DNA of 64,000 nt. Origin: a virus. The position numbers were made by a program, and so were the translations under genes. The notes beneath the pieces were generated by a model that saw only the letters and a program-made list of their open reading frames with translations, was not told where the DNA came from and did no database searches. This document shows, piece by piece, positions 52,639 to 62,000 of this stretch. Every line of letters starts with the position of its first letter. Positions within the stretch are counted from its first letter, which is position 1. The DNA lies in the IMG/VR virus record IMGVR_UViG_3300021139_000007, positions 1 through 64,000 of that record; one strand, 5' to 3'.

Positions 52639-53031
52639 ATGGCATTAGAAATACACATAAAGTCGGTAGATAGAAGTAAGATAAGAAACAACGATGTTGG
52701 AGATTATTTCTATGATGCTAATGGTGTTTTAAATATCTTAGTTGCAGAATTAGGAGATAAAAATAAAGAATCCCTTATTGCTATGCACGAATTATGGGAG
52801 GTGCTAACTTGCGAAGCAAATGGTATAACGGAGAAAGAAATAACAAATTGGGATGCCTATTGTGAAAAAGCTAAAGAAATAGGCACAATGAATGATGATA
52901 TTGAAAATGGCTTTAGGCATGATGCACCTTATCGAAAATTCCATACTCAAAGTACAGGGGTAGAATTACTTTTGGCAGCAGAGTTGGGTATTGATTGGGT
53001 TGAATACTCTAAATTAGTAGAATCACTATAA
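52639..53031 (+). CDS. Conserved phage HExxE protein of unknown function
   Basis: 130 residues. SLIAMHELWEVLTCEANGI contains an HExxE motif, and HDAPYRKFHTQSTGVELLLAAELGIDW near the end resembles a tail found in a family of phage proteins of the same size, where the opening usually reads as His-Glu-Leu-x-Glu. Possibly metal-binding, perhaps a zincin relative; activity unproven. Only ten bases separate it from the ATP-grasp-like gene. Confidence 0.6.
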   Translation: MALEIHIKSVDRSKIRNNDVGDYFYDANGVLNILVAELGDKNKESLIAMHELWEVLTCEANGITEKEITNWDAYCEKAKEIGTMNDDIENGFRHDAPYRKFHTQSTGVELLLAAELGIDWVEYSKLVESL

Positions 53032-53040
53032 ATATAAATA

Positions 53041-54309
53041 ATGGATAAATATAATTTAAAAGACCGTACAATACTTATTGAAGATTATGGCGGTTTTACA
53101 TATTTAGTAGAAGTTTTTGCAAAGTACTTTGGTACAGTATTGTATTATTCCCCTTATGAAAGTGAATTTGCAAGAAGCCAACCATTTATAGTAGGTACAG
53201 GAATCCCGAATGTAACTAGAATAGATAATGTTGATGACTATGAAGATAATGTAGATTTATTCTTCTTTACAGACCTTCATAAAGGGGCAAGGCAAAATAG
53301 ATTAAGAAGCGCAGGGAAGGCTGTATTTGGGTCAGGTAAAGTTCAAGATATAGAATTGTATAGAACAAAGTTAAAAACCTTGTTAAAGGACTTAGAATTG
53401 CCTGTAAATAAATATGAGGTTTCACATGGCTTTTCTGATTTAAAAAAGAAATTAAAAGGCAAAAAAGATGTTTGGGTAAAGTCTGACTTTTTCAGAGGAG
53501 ATTCCGAAACGTTTAGGTATGAGGATGATGAATGTGGGATAGATGCCTTGATGGATTTAGAAAGAGATTTAGGTATCAATAAAGAAAATGAAGATTTTAT
53601 AATAGAAGAACCTATAAAGGATGCAGTTGAGTATGGGTATGATGGGTTCGTTACAACGAGTGGTTTCCCGTCAAAAACTATTTTTGGAGTTGAGGTAAAA
53701 GACAGTAGTTATGCAGCAGTATTTACTGATTACGATAGATTGCCTAAAACAACTAGAGAAGCAAACGAAAAATTGTTACCTATATTCATTTCTGAAAATT
53801 ATAATGGGTGGTATAGTAGCGAAGAAAGGTGTACTAAAAAAGATTTCAGTTATTACTTAGATATTACAGCAAGGTTGGGAGAACCACCAACATCTTTAGC
53901 TTGTGAAATGTTTAAGGACTATCCTGTTTATTGTTGGGAGGTAGCCAATGGCATAGTCCCTAATATTGAATCAAAAGCAAAGTATGGAGTTCAGCTTATC
54001 ATAAAATCAGATAGGGCTATTGACCATCCACAAAGGATATTTTTCCCTAAAAAGTACAAGGATTTTGTAAAGGTAAAAAGCCTACACATTGATGAAGAAG
54101 GTAATTCAGTATTTGTACCCCAAAATACAGGAATGACTGAAATCGGTGCTATTGTTTATTATGGGAATACTTTAAAAGAAGCTAAAGAAGGTGTAATAAA
54201 GATAGCTAAAGAAGTAAGAGGATACGGTTTAAAGATAAACCTATCTGCCTTAGATGAAGCGGACTCGGTAGTTGCTAATTTAAAAAAATACGGGATAAAT
54301 ATTTTTTGA
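53041..54309 (+). CDS. ATP-grasp-like protein
   Basis: 422 residues. FIIEEPIKDAVEYGYDGFVTTSG and YLDITARLGEPPTSLACEMFKDY parallel the central and C-terminal ATP-grasp segments of glycinamide ribonucleotide synthetase-type enzymes, with VWVKSDFFRGDSETFR resembling the glycine/lysine loop. Such enzymes join a carboxylate to an amine using ATP. It is not a full PurD; the acceptor is unknown. It may ligate a residue to a phage or host product. Its partner may be the adjacent HExxE protein. Fold call is moderate. Confidence 0.6.
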   Translation: MDKYNLKDRTILIEDYGGFTYLVEVFAKYFGTVLYYSPYESEFARSQPFIVGTGIPNVTRIDNVDDYEDNVDLFFFTDLHKGARQNRLRSAGKAVFGSGKVQDIELYRTKLKTLLKDLELPVNKYEVSHGFSDLKKKLKGKKDVWVKSDFFRGDSETFRYEDDECGIDALMDLERDLGINKENEDFIIEEPIKDAVEYGYDGFVTTSGFPSKTIFGVEVKDSSYAAVFTDYDRLPKTTREANEKLLPIFISENYNGWYSSEERCTKKDFSYYLDITARLGEPPTSLACEMFKDYPVYCWEVANGIVPNIESKAKYGVQLIIKSDRAIDHPQRIFFPKKYKDFVKVKSLHIDEEGNSVFVPQNTGMTEIGAIVYYGNTLKEAKEGVIKIAKEVRGYGLKINLSALDEADSVVANLKKYGINIF

Positions 54310-54310
54310 T

Positions 54311-54850
54311 ATGAATAAAGTTATTTGGAAATCAGTTTTAGGATTTGAAGGTATATATGAAGTGTCTAATATGGGGCAAGTTAGATTGATTATAGATAGA
54401 AGTAAAAAGAAAAAATATGACATACTGAAAAGTACCGTAAATACTCATAATTACTACAGGATAAATCTATATAAAAAAGGTGTAAGGTACAGCAAGCTAA
54501 TACATAGATTGGTAGCAGAATCTTTCCTAATAAACGAATTTAACAAAAGAACGGTAAATCACAAAGATGGCAATCCTTCCAACAATGAATTAAGCAATTT
54601 AGAATGGGCAACAGATTCCGAAAACGTAAAACACTCTTTTGACTTTTTAAATAGAAGACCTACTTGTTTAGGTGTACATGGTAAAGAACACCCTCGTTCT
54701 AAAAAAGTAGTATGTGTTACTCTTGGTAAATCATTCGACAATGCTAGAGAAGCTGCAATACAAACAAATAGTTGTTATAAAAAAATATCACAAGTTTGCA
54801 ACGGACAAAGGAACACTACAAACAATTTAATATTCAGATTTGATATATAA
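54311..54850 (+). CDS. HNH homing endonuclease with NUMOD4 module
   Basis: 179 residues. WKSVLGFEGIYEVSNMGQVR (~6-25) is the NUMOD4 module, HRLVAESFL then VNHKDGNPSNNELSNLEWAT (~62-97) is the HNH_3 core with His-Asn-His-type ligands, and FDNAREAAIQTNSCYKKISQVCNG is a NUMOD1-like DNA-recognition module. The order is that of intact homing nucleases. It is a free-standing gene one base after the ATP-grasp gene; no intron splice boundary is seen. Confidence 0.9.
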   Translation: MNKVIWKSVLGFEGIYEVSNMGQVRLIIDRSKKKKYDILKSTVNTHNYYRINLYKKGVRYSKLIHRLVAESFLINEFNKRTVNHKDGNPSNNELSNLEWATDSENVKHSFDFLNRRPTCLGVHGKEHPRSKKVVCVTLGKSFDNAREAAIQTNSCYKKISQVCNGQRNTTNNLIFRFDI

Positions 54851-54884
54851 TAGGTAAAAGTTTAATTATACTTAACATGGGGAC

Positions 54885-54898
54885 GTGATTTTAATCAC
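54885..54898. repeat. Perfect palindrome in a 120-base gap
   Basis: GTGATTTTAATCAC is a 6-bp inverted pair with a 2-base centre; a larger TGGGG (54878-54882) to CCCCA (54924-54928) pair surrounds it. It may be a protein-binding site or part of a terminator for the homing-nuclease operon; no T-run follows closely. Confidence 0.4.
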
Positions 54899-54946
54899 AT
54901 AAAATTTGCATAAAAACAAAAAGCCCCAATATACAAGAAAATATAT

Positions 54947-54954
54947 TACTTTTG
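54947..54954 (+). promoter_or_regulatory. -7 box before the CHAP-like gene
   Basis: TACTTTTG at 54947-54954, with a start expected near 54961 and the ATG at 54971. The -33 element is weak. It would give the CHAP-like, small virion and exported fibre genes their own promoter. Confidence 0.45.
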
Positions 54955-54970
54955 ATTAAATTTTTGGAAA

Positions 54971-55510
54971 ATGACAATGCTTTCGGAAAGGTGCGTAGTG
55001 ATAGCAAGAGAATACTTAGAAGATAAGAACATAAATGACAGTAGGGAAATACAAGAGCCTATTTTCAATTCAAAACTTAGTTCTTTTAATTGGTCACCTG
55101 CTTTTGGTGCTGCTTCTGTTTTTTGTGAAATGGTTTGGAAGAAAACATTAGGCAGAGAAAATTCAGGAGAGTGGAGACAGTTGGATAGGATATTTTCCCC
55201 TTCACCTATTGCTACTCATGCTAACTTTAGAGGGTGTAGAGATTATAAGTCAGGAAATATACCCGAAGTAGGTGCTTTAGCAATTTGGAGACGTGGGAAT
55301 AGTTGGCAAGGGTCAATAGGTATAGTTTCAGAAGTTTCAGAAGATAAAGAAACGTTTTCAATAATAGAGGGCAGGGCTTTTGTAGGTAGCGAAAAGGAAG
55401 GGCTGATACAAGTATTAGAAAGCAAAGGGAAAAAGATAAATTTGCCCTTTAGAAACGACAAAGGAAACCTATTAGGGTTTATTTACATGAAGTACGAAGA
55501 AATTAGGTAA
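54971..55510 (+). CDS. CHAP-like protein lacking the catalytic residues
   Basis: 179 residues. The fold pattern is that of phage CHAP/TIGR02594-type peptidoglycan hydrolases: a helical N-terminus, FNWSPAFGAASVFCEMVW, then IPEVGALAIWRRGNSWQGSIGIVSEV and a late IIEGRAF strand. In active relatives the first block reads PWCAAF and the second GNSxWQGHVG. Here the catalytic Cys position holds Ser, Pro or Ala depending on alignment, and the His of WQGHVG is Ser. It may be a dead hydrolase reused as a wall-binding or virion protein. An alternative start lies at 54977. Confidence 0.6.
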   Translation: MTMLSERCVVIAREYLEDKNINDSREIQEPIFNSKLSSFNWSPAFGAASVFCEMVWKKTLGRENSGEWRQLDRIFSPSPIATHANFRGCRDYKSGNIPEVGALAIWRRGNSWQGSIGIVSEVSEDKETFSIIEGRAFVGSEKEGLIQVLESKGKKINLPFRNDKGNLLGFIYMKYEEIR

Positions 55511-55521
55511 CAAAAATAAAA

Positions 55522-55839
55522 ATGGGATTTGTAAGAATAATAGCAAAAACAGTTAATGGTAACATTTTAGAGTTCCCACAAACATTTGAACTAAATTGTT
55601 CTATACTAAAACCATTAGGTACAGGGGTAGTAAGGCAGTATGATGGTAAGGAATGTATTGTTGCAGTAAAGGTATTTTATATTCAAGCAGGAAATCAACT
55701 TTTAGGAACGCAGCAATTCCATACAATGAATGATTACATTAACTATGTAAACGCTAATTGTATTGCAAAAGAAACTTGTTACCTATCCTTAAATGGATGC
55801 TTTTTAAATCTAAACGGATGTTTAGTTAAATATAATTAA
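55522..55839 (+). CDS. Small hypothetical virion-type protein
   Basis: 105 residues, Cys- and Asn-rich at the C-terminus (CYLSLNGCFLNLNGC). Beta-strand-rich, without a signal peptide. It begins 12 bases after the CHAP-like gene. No family recognised; a small structural or tail-tip protein is possible. Confidence 0.5.
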   Translation: MGFVRIIAKTVNGNILEFPQTFELNCSILKPLGTGVVRQYDGKECIVAVKVFYIQAGNQLLGTQQFHTMNDYINYVNANCIAKETCYLSLNGCFLNLNGCLVKYN

Positions 55840-55841
55840 TT

Positions 55842-56375
55842 ATGCCTTGTTCAGTAGAACTTAATGATACATCTAAGATACCCATACTTACAGGGTGTCC
55901 TTCCGATAACGAATACTTTTTGGTTATCGGTGCTGCTAATGGTGCAGGTCAAGGTGGTTATGGTGTTAGAAGTTGGTTAGCATTACAACAATGTTTAGCA
56001 AGTGCAATTTCTTTCCCTGAAATAGATACAATAGTAGGTCAAGGCAATCCTGTAATTTTGCCAACAGGATGTACTTCTTATACAATAAATGCAAAGGTTC
56101 TACCAAAATCAGTAAAGTGTTTTGTAGATGGTCAAAGAATATTTCCCGTTGTATCAGACCAATTGTACATAGATATTCAATATTCTACTACCTTTGTCAC
56201 GATTTCATTCTTTAATTACTCAATAGATGATGAAACAGTAAATCTAGGGCTACAATATGGACAAAAAGTAATTATTGAATTTGCAGTATCAGGAAGTACA
56301 CCATTAGGGATAAATTTAACAACAGAAGATGGTTTTGACATAACAACAGAGGACGGACAAAACATAACAATTTAA
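55842..56375 (+). CDS. Small beta-rich structural protein
   Basis: 177 residues (MPCSVELNDTSKIPILTGCP...). It is Gly/Thr/Ile-rich, and its C-terminus repeats a short motif (LTTEDGFDITTEDGQNIT). A beta-rich adaptor or collar-type protein fits. Two bases separate it from its upstream neighbour. No family recognised. Confidence 0.5.
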   Translation: MPCSVELNDTSKIPILTGCPSDNEYFLVIGAANGAGQGGYGVRSWLALQQCLASAISFPEIDTIVGQGNPVILPTGCTSYTINAKVLPKSVKCFVDGQRIFPVVSDQLYIDIQYSTTFVTISFFNYSIDDETVNLGLQYGQKVIIEFAVSGSTPLGINLTTEDGFDITTEDGQNITI

Positions 56376-56383
56376 AATAAATT

Positions 56384-57793
56384 ATGAAGAAGATATTTTT
56401 AGCGTTTTTAATTCTAATTTCTGGTAGGGGTATTTCCCAAGTATCAATTTCCCAACTACCAACTTATACAGGAAGCCCTGTAGGGACATTTGTACCCTTA
56501 GTACAAGGTGGTTCTACTAAAAAAATAGACGGTTCTAAATTAGGACAAGTTTCTGATTCAACTAAAATACCATACTTAGCAAAGAATAATAACTTTACAG
56601 GTAATGATACTTTCCCTTCAATAGTTTGGGCTTCTAATGGTAGCGATACTTTAGCTACTCAAAGTTATGTAAGAAGTGTAGGTGGAGGAGGTGGAGGTTC
56701 TAATATTGATACTACTAGAATACCATTCCTTGCTAAAAACAACACTTTTACAGGGGATAATAGTTTTACAACATTAGAACTTAATTCTCTTACAGCAAGT
56801 TCAGTTATTAACTTAGGAGGATATGGGATTAATTCATTTTCTAATGATACATCTTTGTCTAGTTCACCACAATACAGTTTGCCAACTCAAAATGCAGTAA
56901 CAGGGTATGTAGGGAATCATGCTCAATTAAAATCAAACCTATCTAATGATGGGACAATGGCAGCTAACTCAACAACTCTTTATCCAACTCAACAAGCTAC
57001 TAGGACTTATGCAGCAGGATTAGTAGTAGGGTTATTAAATGATAGAGGTAGTTATAATGCAAGTAGTAATGTATATCCATCAACAGGGGGGAGTGGTACA
57101 GCAGGGGCAATTCTAAAAGGTGACATTTGGTATATTAATACAGCGGGAACTTTAGGTGGCACATCTGTTTCAGTAGGTGCAAGTGTGAGGGCTTTAGCCA
57201 ATAGCCCTGCACAAACATCATCAAATTGGGATATTCTTAATGTAGGATTAGGGTATGTTCCTGAAAATGTGGCAAATAAATCTACTAGCGTTTCTAGTGA
57301 TAGTGGGAGTACTACAAAATATCCGACAACACAATCGGTTGCAAGATATTCACAATCACTTAGTAATTTAGCTACTACTATTACGCCTTCTGATTCAAGT
57401 AGTAATACTCTTTATCCTTCTGTAAATGCAGTAAAAAGATATGTAGATTCAAATAGTGGTGTATTACCTTATAAAGTGTATAATGCGATTATTAGTGTTG
57501 ATGGTAGCGGTGTTACAGTTAATTCATCTTATAATACATTTAATGGCATTACTTTTAATTGGTATTTAGTAGGTAACGGGAGAATTGAGTTAACTTCAAG
57601 TTCATCTATTTTCACCACAAATAAGACATACTATTTTGGTCAAAGTTTAAATAATGGGGGTGTAATGTATTTAACTAGCCCTGAATTAAATTTTAATAAT
57701 CGTATATTTATAGATATTATAAAAGCTATTGATAATAGCCAAACATCTACACCAAGTGTAACATTCCCAATAGAAATCAGAGTTTACCCATAA
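56384..57793 (+). CDS. Exported fibre-like protein with Q-rule signal peptide
   Basis: 469 residues. KKIFLAFLILIS is a Sec signal core, and cleavage after GIS would expose Gln (GIS|QVSIS). The mature part opens LPTYTGSPVGTFVPLVQGG as in Bacteroidota phage fibres, then repeats an AKNN-FTG block twice (near 65 and 120) and YPTQ/SVARYS-type strands, ending in a globular region from ~350. It is the first of four genes in a row with such signals. A secreted fibre, adhesin or decoy is possible; a virion fibre with an N-terminal hydrophobic anchor is the alternative. Confidence 0.65.
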   Translation: MKKIFLAFLILISGRGISQVSISQLPTYTGSPVGTFVPLVQGGSTKKIDGSKLGQVSDSTKIPYLAKNNNFTGNDTFPSIVWASNGSDTLATQSYVRSVGGGGGGSNIDTTRIPFLAKNNTFTGDNSFTTLELNSLTASSVINLGGYGINSFSNDTSLSSSPQYSLPTQNAVTGYVGNHAQLKSNLSNDGTMAANSTTLYPTQQATRTYAAGLVVGLLNDRGSYNASSNVYPSTGGSGTAGAILKGDIWYINTAGTLGGTSVSVGASVRALANSPAQTSSNWDILNVGLGYVPENVANKSTSVSSDSGSTTKYPTTQSVARYSQSLSNLATTITPSDSSSNTLYPSVNAVKRYVDSNSGVLPYKVYNAIISVDGSGVTVNSSYNTFNGITFNWYLVGNGRIELTSSSSIFTTNKTYYFGQSLNNGGVMYLTSPELNFNNRIFIDIIKAIDNSQTSTPSVTFPIEIRVYP

Positions 57794-57812
57794 TAAATAT
57801 ACAAACAAGCAA

Positions 57813-59027
57813 ATGAAGATACTATTAACTATATTATTAAGTTTACTTTTGATAGTGGGGTTTTCTCAACAAATCCCTAATGGTAATCCTATCACTAATG
57901 CCCCTAACTCATGGGTATCTTATGGTTATACTAGAGATAGTGGTAAGATATTTATAGTAAGAGATACCTTTAATGCACGTTATCCAACAGTAGTAATGAG
58001 ACCTGATGGGATTCTTTGGAAAACATTAGGTAATGGTGCTTATTGGTACATGGTAGGTAGTTCAGCAATAGATACACTTCACTCTTTAGTTACTCATACA
58101 GCTTTAAATGACAGCCTTTTAAGATATTTAAAAGATACGGTATTTTGTCATTATGATACTGTTTTTTGGGAAAGGGGCGGTAGTACTTATTACATAAGAG
58201 TAGATACCTTTTCTTCTAATCCAACATTATATGGGGCTAACTTTGGTAAGTATGTTGCAGGTAATACCCCGAATTGGAAGGGACTTTCTTCAAGAGAAGC
58301 AATTATAGATGCCATAACACAATGTAACCATCCAAATTATATTTCACCAACTGTAACCATCAATAGTAGTACTTCATTTGGTAGTTATGAATATGGAACA
58401 AATTTAGGTTCTATAACACTAAGTAATACATTTGTGCCTAATAATGGGGGTAGTGATACTGCTAATGTTTATTATCAAAACAGTAGTGCTTTAGGAGGTA
58501 ATACCACCACTATATCATCATTGACATCAACTCAATATTTTTATGTAAATTCAGCATATCAACAAGGGGCTTGTATAGCTAACAATTGTGGCACAATAGA
58601 TTGTTACGGAAGAATAAATGCAGGGAATGTAAATAGTGGGACGAGTTCTTATTCTGTAGGTTATAGGCGTTATTATGGGTGGATAAGCGATACTACGGGG
58701 ATAACTACAGGAGGACAAGATGCGGCAATAAGGGCTGTTATAGATAGTACGCAATTTAGTGTATCTGCTTCTTTTGGAAGCTCGTTATCACCTATTAATA
58801 CGGGGAATCCTCCTAGTGGGTCTGCTTATTATATTTTTGGGTATGTAAGTACAAGCCCAACAATGAGTGATATTGTAATAAATGGTACTCCATTAGGCAT
58901 TAATGCCTTCAATGTAAATACTAGGTCAACATTTACTAATTCACAAGGAGTTACATTGCCTATAAGAGTGTATTACAATAAAAACAAACAATACGGTTCT
59001 TTTTCAGTTTATACAACATCTAATTAA
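57813..59027 (+). CDS. Exported fibre-like protein with Q-rule signal peptide
   Basis: 404 residues. KILLTILLSLLLIVGFSQ gives a strong signal peptide with predicted cleavage before Gln (GFS|QQIPN). The mature chain is Thr/Ser/Gly/Tyr-rich with repeated strand patterns (TISSLTSTQYFYVNSAYQQG). No internal Met offers an unexported start before residue ~60. It lies 19 bases after the preceding exported gene and its stop abuts the next start. Confidence 0.65.
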   Translation: MKILLTILLSLLLIVGFSQQIPNGNPITNAPNSWVSYGYTRDSGKIFIVRDTFNARYPTVVMRPDGILWKTLGNGAYWYMVGSSAIDTLHSLVTHTALNDSLLRYLKDTVFCHYDTVFWERGGSTYYIRVDTFSSNPTLYGANFGKYVAGNTPNWKGLSSREAIIDAITQCNHPNYISPTVTINSSTSFGSYEYGTNLGSITLSNTFVPNNGGSDTANVYYQNSSALGGNTTTISSLTSTQYFYVNSAYQQGACIANNCGTIDCYGRINAGNVNSGTSSYSVGYRRYYGWISDTTGITTGGQDAAIRAVIDSTQFSVSASFGSSLSPINTGNPPSGSAYYIFGYVSTSPTMSDIVINGTPLGINAFNVNTRSTFTNSQGVTLPIRVYYNKNKQYGSFSVYTTSN

Positions 59028-60956
59028 ATGAAGAAACTAATATTTATATTATCATTATTTTTATCATTATTTGCTAAAGGACAAGTAGTGTATAATGGAT
59101 TAGGTGGATATGTTCCTAATGGTAACTACGCAGGTTATTATGCCCCTTATATGCAAGGTGCAACAAAAATAGCTTACGACACAACAGCAAGAAACGCCAT
59201 CCCGTCTTATTATAGGGATACGTTAACTTTCATGTGTTATACAGTAGTAGATAGCTCTTTTTGGATATTGAGAGGAGGTATAGCTAATTCCAATTACAGC
59301 AAAATATCTACTTTCAGCAAAAGTTTTATTCCTTATAATGCAATATTACAAAATGGGAATAAATTTGGCGCAACAGAAATAATAGGAACTAACGACTATT
59401 ATAACGTTCAAATTAATAGAGGTGGGACACAGGCATTACTGATTGATACATTTGGATTGACCAATACAGCAGGTAACTTTAGGATAAATACGGGGTCGGG
59501 CAATGCTACCTTTTACGATTTCGGTGCTAGTCACACAATGCAGTTACCTAGTGATACCCCTTCAATTGCACCACCAATATTATACACAAACTTATTAGCT
59601 TATAAAAATGGGACTTTATATGTGAAAGACACGGCTACATCTCACTCATGGAATTATGGCAGGTTAGCTTATTACAGAGATTTAACGGGTTACGGGAACA
59701 CCTACTCCCAAGGCGTAACACCATCAAGTTCAAAAGTGTCAATCCCATTCTATAATGGCACGCATTCAATAAGTTATACTAATAACGCTGTAATGGATAG
59801 TGTCACGGGGGCTATATATGTCAATAATAAGAGGTTGGCGGATACAACAGATTTGGCTACAAGGTTAAAATATACTGATACAAGTGGGATGTTATTGGCT
59901 TATGGTACGGCTATTAATGGAAAACAAGCTACTTTGGTTTCAGGTACAAATATAAAAACCGTTAATGGAACAAGTGTTTTGGGTAGTGGCGATATTGCCG
60001 TTAGTGGAGGGCTTACAGGTGCAGGAACGGTATCGAGTACAGTAGTGCCATTGACAGTATGGAGTGCAACTAACAGCAAGGTAAGTAGTACAGGAACATA
60101 CGCAAGTTGGGATACTGTAAACCATAGACTAGGAATAAATAATACATCCCCTTCCTATAATTTAGATGTCACAGGAGATACTAGAATATTATCTACTAGC
60201 GGAAGTAATCAAGTTTTATTTCATGCGGGAGTAAGTGCAGCACCGTATATCAATTTATCCTATTCGGGGGTAGTTAATTTATTTTTAGCGGGAATCGGTA
60301 ACGGTACAAATGCAGGATTAGGGTTATATAACAGTAGTAATCTTACTCAATATTGCTCATTAAGTGCAGCGGATATATTAGGGAACAGTGGAATATTACA
60401 AATACAAGGCAATAGTTCAGATGCGTATGGTTCGTTTGGGTCGAGTAACGGGAAATCATCATATGTACGATTTACAGAATCGGGGGTGGGGTATAGAGGT
60501 TTAATAGGTTTTGCTGGCGGGTCGGGTAATCTTCAATTTAGGTTAGGGGCTAGCAATATGACTAGCGGCACTCAAACAATGACACTAGCATCTTCAACAG
60601 GTGCATTGTTATTAGGAACGGCTACTGATGACGCAGTTAATCTATTGCAAATTAATGGAAGTGCAAAAGCAACTTCATTTAATTCAAACGCAACACAAAC
60701 AACGGTAAGCGCATCAACAAGTGGAACGGTAATATTTAGTGAGCCTTTTGCAGGGAGTAGCTATAAAAAAGTTGTTATCTATTGTAATGGTGCAACAGGG
60801 ACTGCTAGTTATACTTTCCCTACTGCATTAACTTATACGCCTACAGTAGTTTCGACAAGCGGACTTGCAACAAGTTTAGTTACTTCAATAAGTACAACGG
60901 CGGTGACTGTTACGGGCGCAGCTTCAACAGGATTTTTAATTTTAGAAGGATATTAA
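59028..60956 (+). CDS. Exported large fibre-like protein with Q-rule signal peptide
   Basis: 642 residues. [18 protein letters not shown] predicts cleavage after AKG exposing Gln. The central part is modular ([17 protein letters not shown]) and the last ~110 residues ([48 protein letters not shown]) form a beta-rich C-terminal knob of the kind that ends Bacteroidota phage tail fibres. It starts at the base after the previous stop. The knob argues for receptor binding; the signal argues for export, which is unusual for a virion protein. Confidence 0.7.
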   Translation: MKKLIFILSLFLSLFAKGQVVYNGLGGYVPNGNYAGYYAPYMQGATKIAYDTTARNAIPSYYRDTLTFMCYTVVDSSFWILRGGIANSNYSKISTFSKSFIPYNAILQNGNKFGATEIIGTNDYYNVQINRGGTQALLIDTFGLTNTAGNFRINTGSGNATFYDFGASHTMQLPSDTPSIAPPILYTNLLAYKNGTLYVKDTATSHSWNYGRLAYYRDLTGYGNTYSQGVTPSSSKVSIPFYNGTHSISYTNNAVMDSVTGAIYVNNKRLADTTDLATRLKYTDTSGMLLAYGTAINGKQATLVSGTNIKTVNGTSVLGSGDIAVSGGLTGAGTVSSTVVPLTVWSATNSKVSSTGTYASWDTVNHRLGINNTSPSYNLDVTGDTRILSTSGSNQVLFHAGVSAAPYINLSYSGVVNLFLAGIGNGTNAGLGLYNSSNLTQYCSLSAADILGNSGILQIQGNSSDAYGSFGSSNGKSSYVRFTESGVGYRGLIGFAGGSGNLQFRLGASNMTSGTQTMTLASSTGALLLGTATDDAVNLLQINGSAKATSFNSNATQTTVSASTSGTVIFSEPFAGSSYKKVVIYCNGATGTASYTFPTALTYTPTVVSTSGLATSLVTSISTTAVTVTGAASTGFLILEGY

Positions 60957-60958
60957 TT

Positions 60959-61339
60959 ATGAAAAAGTTATTTATTAGTTTGCTACTTATCGCAAGTTTA
61001 GGGGTTAAAGCCCAATATGTGCCAACAATAGACACATCATTTCACCCTGTTATTGATACTACCTTGCAAGGCATTACAGCGTGTCATATTTCGCCTATAA
61101 AGTCAGCGTTTAGCAATGATTCAGCTACTTTAATTTCAGTAGTTAGTGTAAGCGACAATTTAGAGAGTTTGGCGAATTTGAATTTTAGTTTTTTAAATGC
61201 GAATCAATCTGTAATAAAATCATTCACGTTTACTATTCAAGGTCAAAACTATGTGGATTGGAATAGTAACGTGTATTTATTCAAATTGTTTGCAACGTAT
61301 CTAAATAATCAATACGGAGTAAAATTAACATTCAAATAA
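60959..61339 (+). CDS. Small exported protein with Q-rule signal peptide
   Basis: 126 residues. KKLFISLLLIASLGVKAQ is a clear signal peptide with predicted cleavage VKA|QYVPT. The mature part is ~107 residues, beta-rich, with a possible metal or ligand pocket (DTSFHPVIDTT). It lies two bases after the large fibre-like gene. A fibre chaperone, an adhesin or an exclusion protein on the periplasmic side are all conceivable; none is shown. Confidence 0.65.
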   Translation: MKKLFISLLLIASLGVKAQYVPTIDTSFHPVIDTTLQGITACHISPIKSAFSNDSATLISVVSVSDNLESLANLNFSFLNANQSVIKSFTFTIQGQNYVDWNSNVYLFKLFATYLNNQYGVKLTFK

Positions 61340-61352
61340 ACAATAGTAAATT

Positions 61353-61589
61353 ATGACATGGCAGGAAATGGCAGCAATTAGTACGGTAGGAGTTGCAGGG
61401 GTAACTATTATAGGCTTTATTTTGGCGAATCACTCGAACATTCAAGTAAGACTTAAAGCTCTTGAAATTGAAGTTACGGGGTTAAAAGAAGCGCAAGAAA
61501 AGACTGATAGTAAGTTTGATAGGATAATGGATAAGCTCGAAAGTATATCAATAGCACTTAGTAATAAAGTGGACAAACATAACGGATAA
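61353..61589 (+). CDS. Membrane protein with coiled coil, XhlA-like lysis candidate
   Basis: 78 residues. One membrane span at ~7-27 (AISTVGVAGVTIIGFILANH) is followed by a charged heptad-like coiled coil (VRLKALEIEVTGLKEAQEKTDSKFDRIMDKLES). The architecture resembles XhlA-type lysis helpers (there with the membrane segment at the other end). It precedes a holin candidate and a spanin candidate. Confidence 0.55.
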   Translation: MTWQEMAAISTVGVAGVTIIGFILANHSNIQVRLKALEIEVTGLKEAQEKTDSKFDRIMDKLESISIALSNKVDKHNG

Positions 61590-61595
61590 AAACAA

Positions 61596-61619
61596 GGGCG
61601 AAAGTAGAAACCTTCGCCC
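61596..61619 (+). terminator. Hairpin after the XhlA-like gene
   Basis: GGGCGAA (61596-61602) pairs with TTCGCCC (61613-61619), loop ten bases. The following sequence is A/T-rich but has no proper T-tract, so it may slow or protect rather than stop transcription. Confidence 0.5.
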
Positions 61620-61634
61620 GTAATTATTAAGATT

Positions 61635-61952
61635 ATGATGTGGCAAATATATATCATAATAGTTAAAGTGGCTTACATTATATTTGCGATGTGGTTAGGG
61701 TTTCAAATTATAAATAATAAATTTATGCAAAGCAAAATTTTCACAGTAGGAGTTACCGATTTTTTACATGGCTTATTTATTGCCATTGTAGGTGCAGTCT
61801 TAACAGTTGTAAGCACTTCATTGAGTGCAGGGTCATTGACTTTTGATTACAAGGCGATTGGCACAACGGCAGCAATTGCAGGATTAAGCTATGTTAGTAA
61901 GAAGTTCCTAAGTAACAATCAAGGGGCTATTTTAACGCCTGATTCAAAGTAA
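61635..61952 (+). CDS. Holin candidate
   Basis: 105 residues (ATG at 61635 or 61638). Three hydrophobic segments (~4-26, 38-62, 72-90) with short charged ends (VSKKFLSNNQ) fit a class I-type holin. It would form holes in the inner membrane to trigger lysis and release the endolysin. Context supports it: a spanin candidate and a lysozyme-like gene follow. Confidence 0.6.
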   Translation: MMWQIYIIIVKVAYIIFAMWLGFQIINNKFMQSKIFTVGVTDFLHGLFIAIVGAVLTVVSTSLSAGSLTFDYKAIGTTAAIAGLSYVSKKFLSNNQGAILTPDSK

Positions 61953-62000
61953 TTAAGGACACTCAAAATACAGTCCTGATTCAAGATTGTAGTTCTTAAT

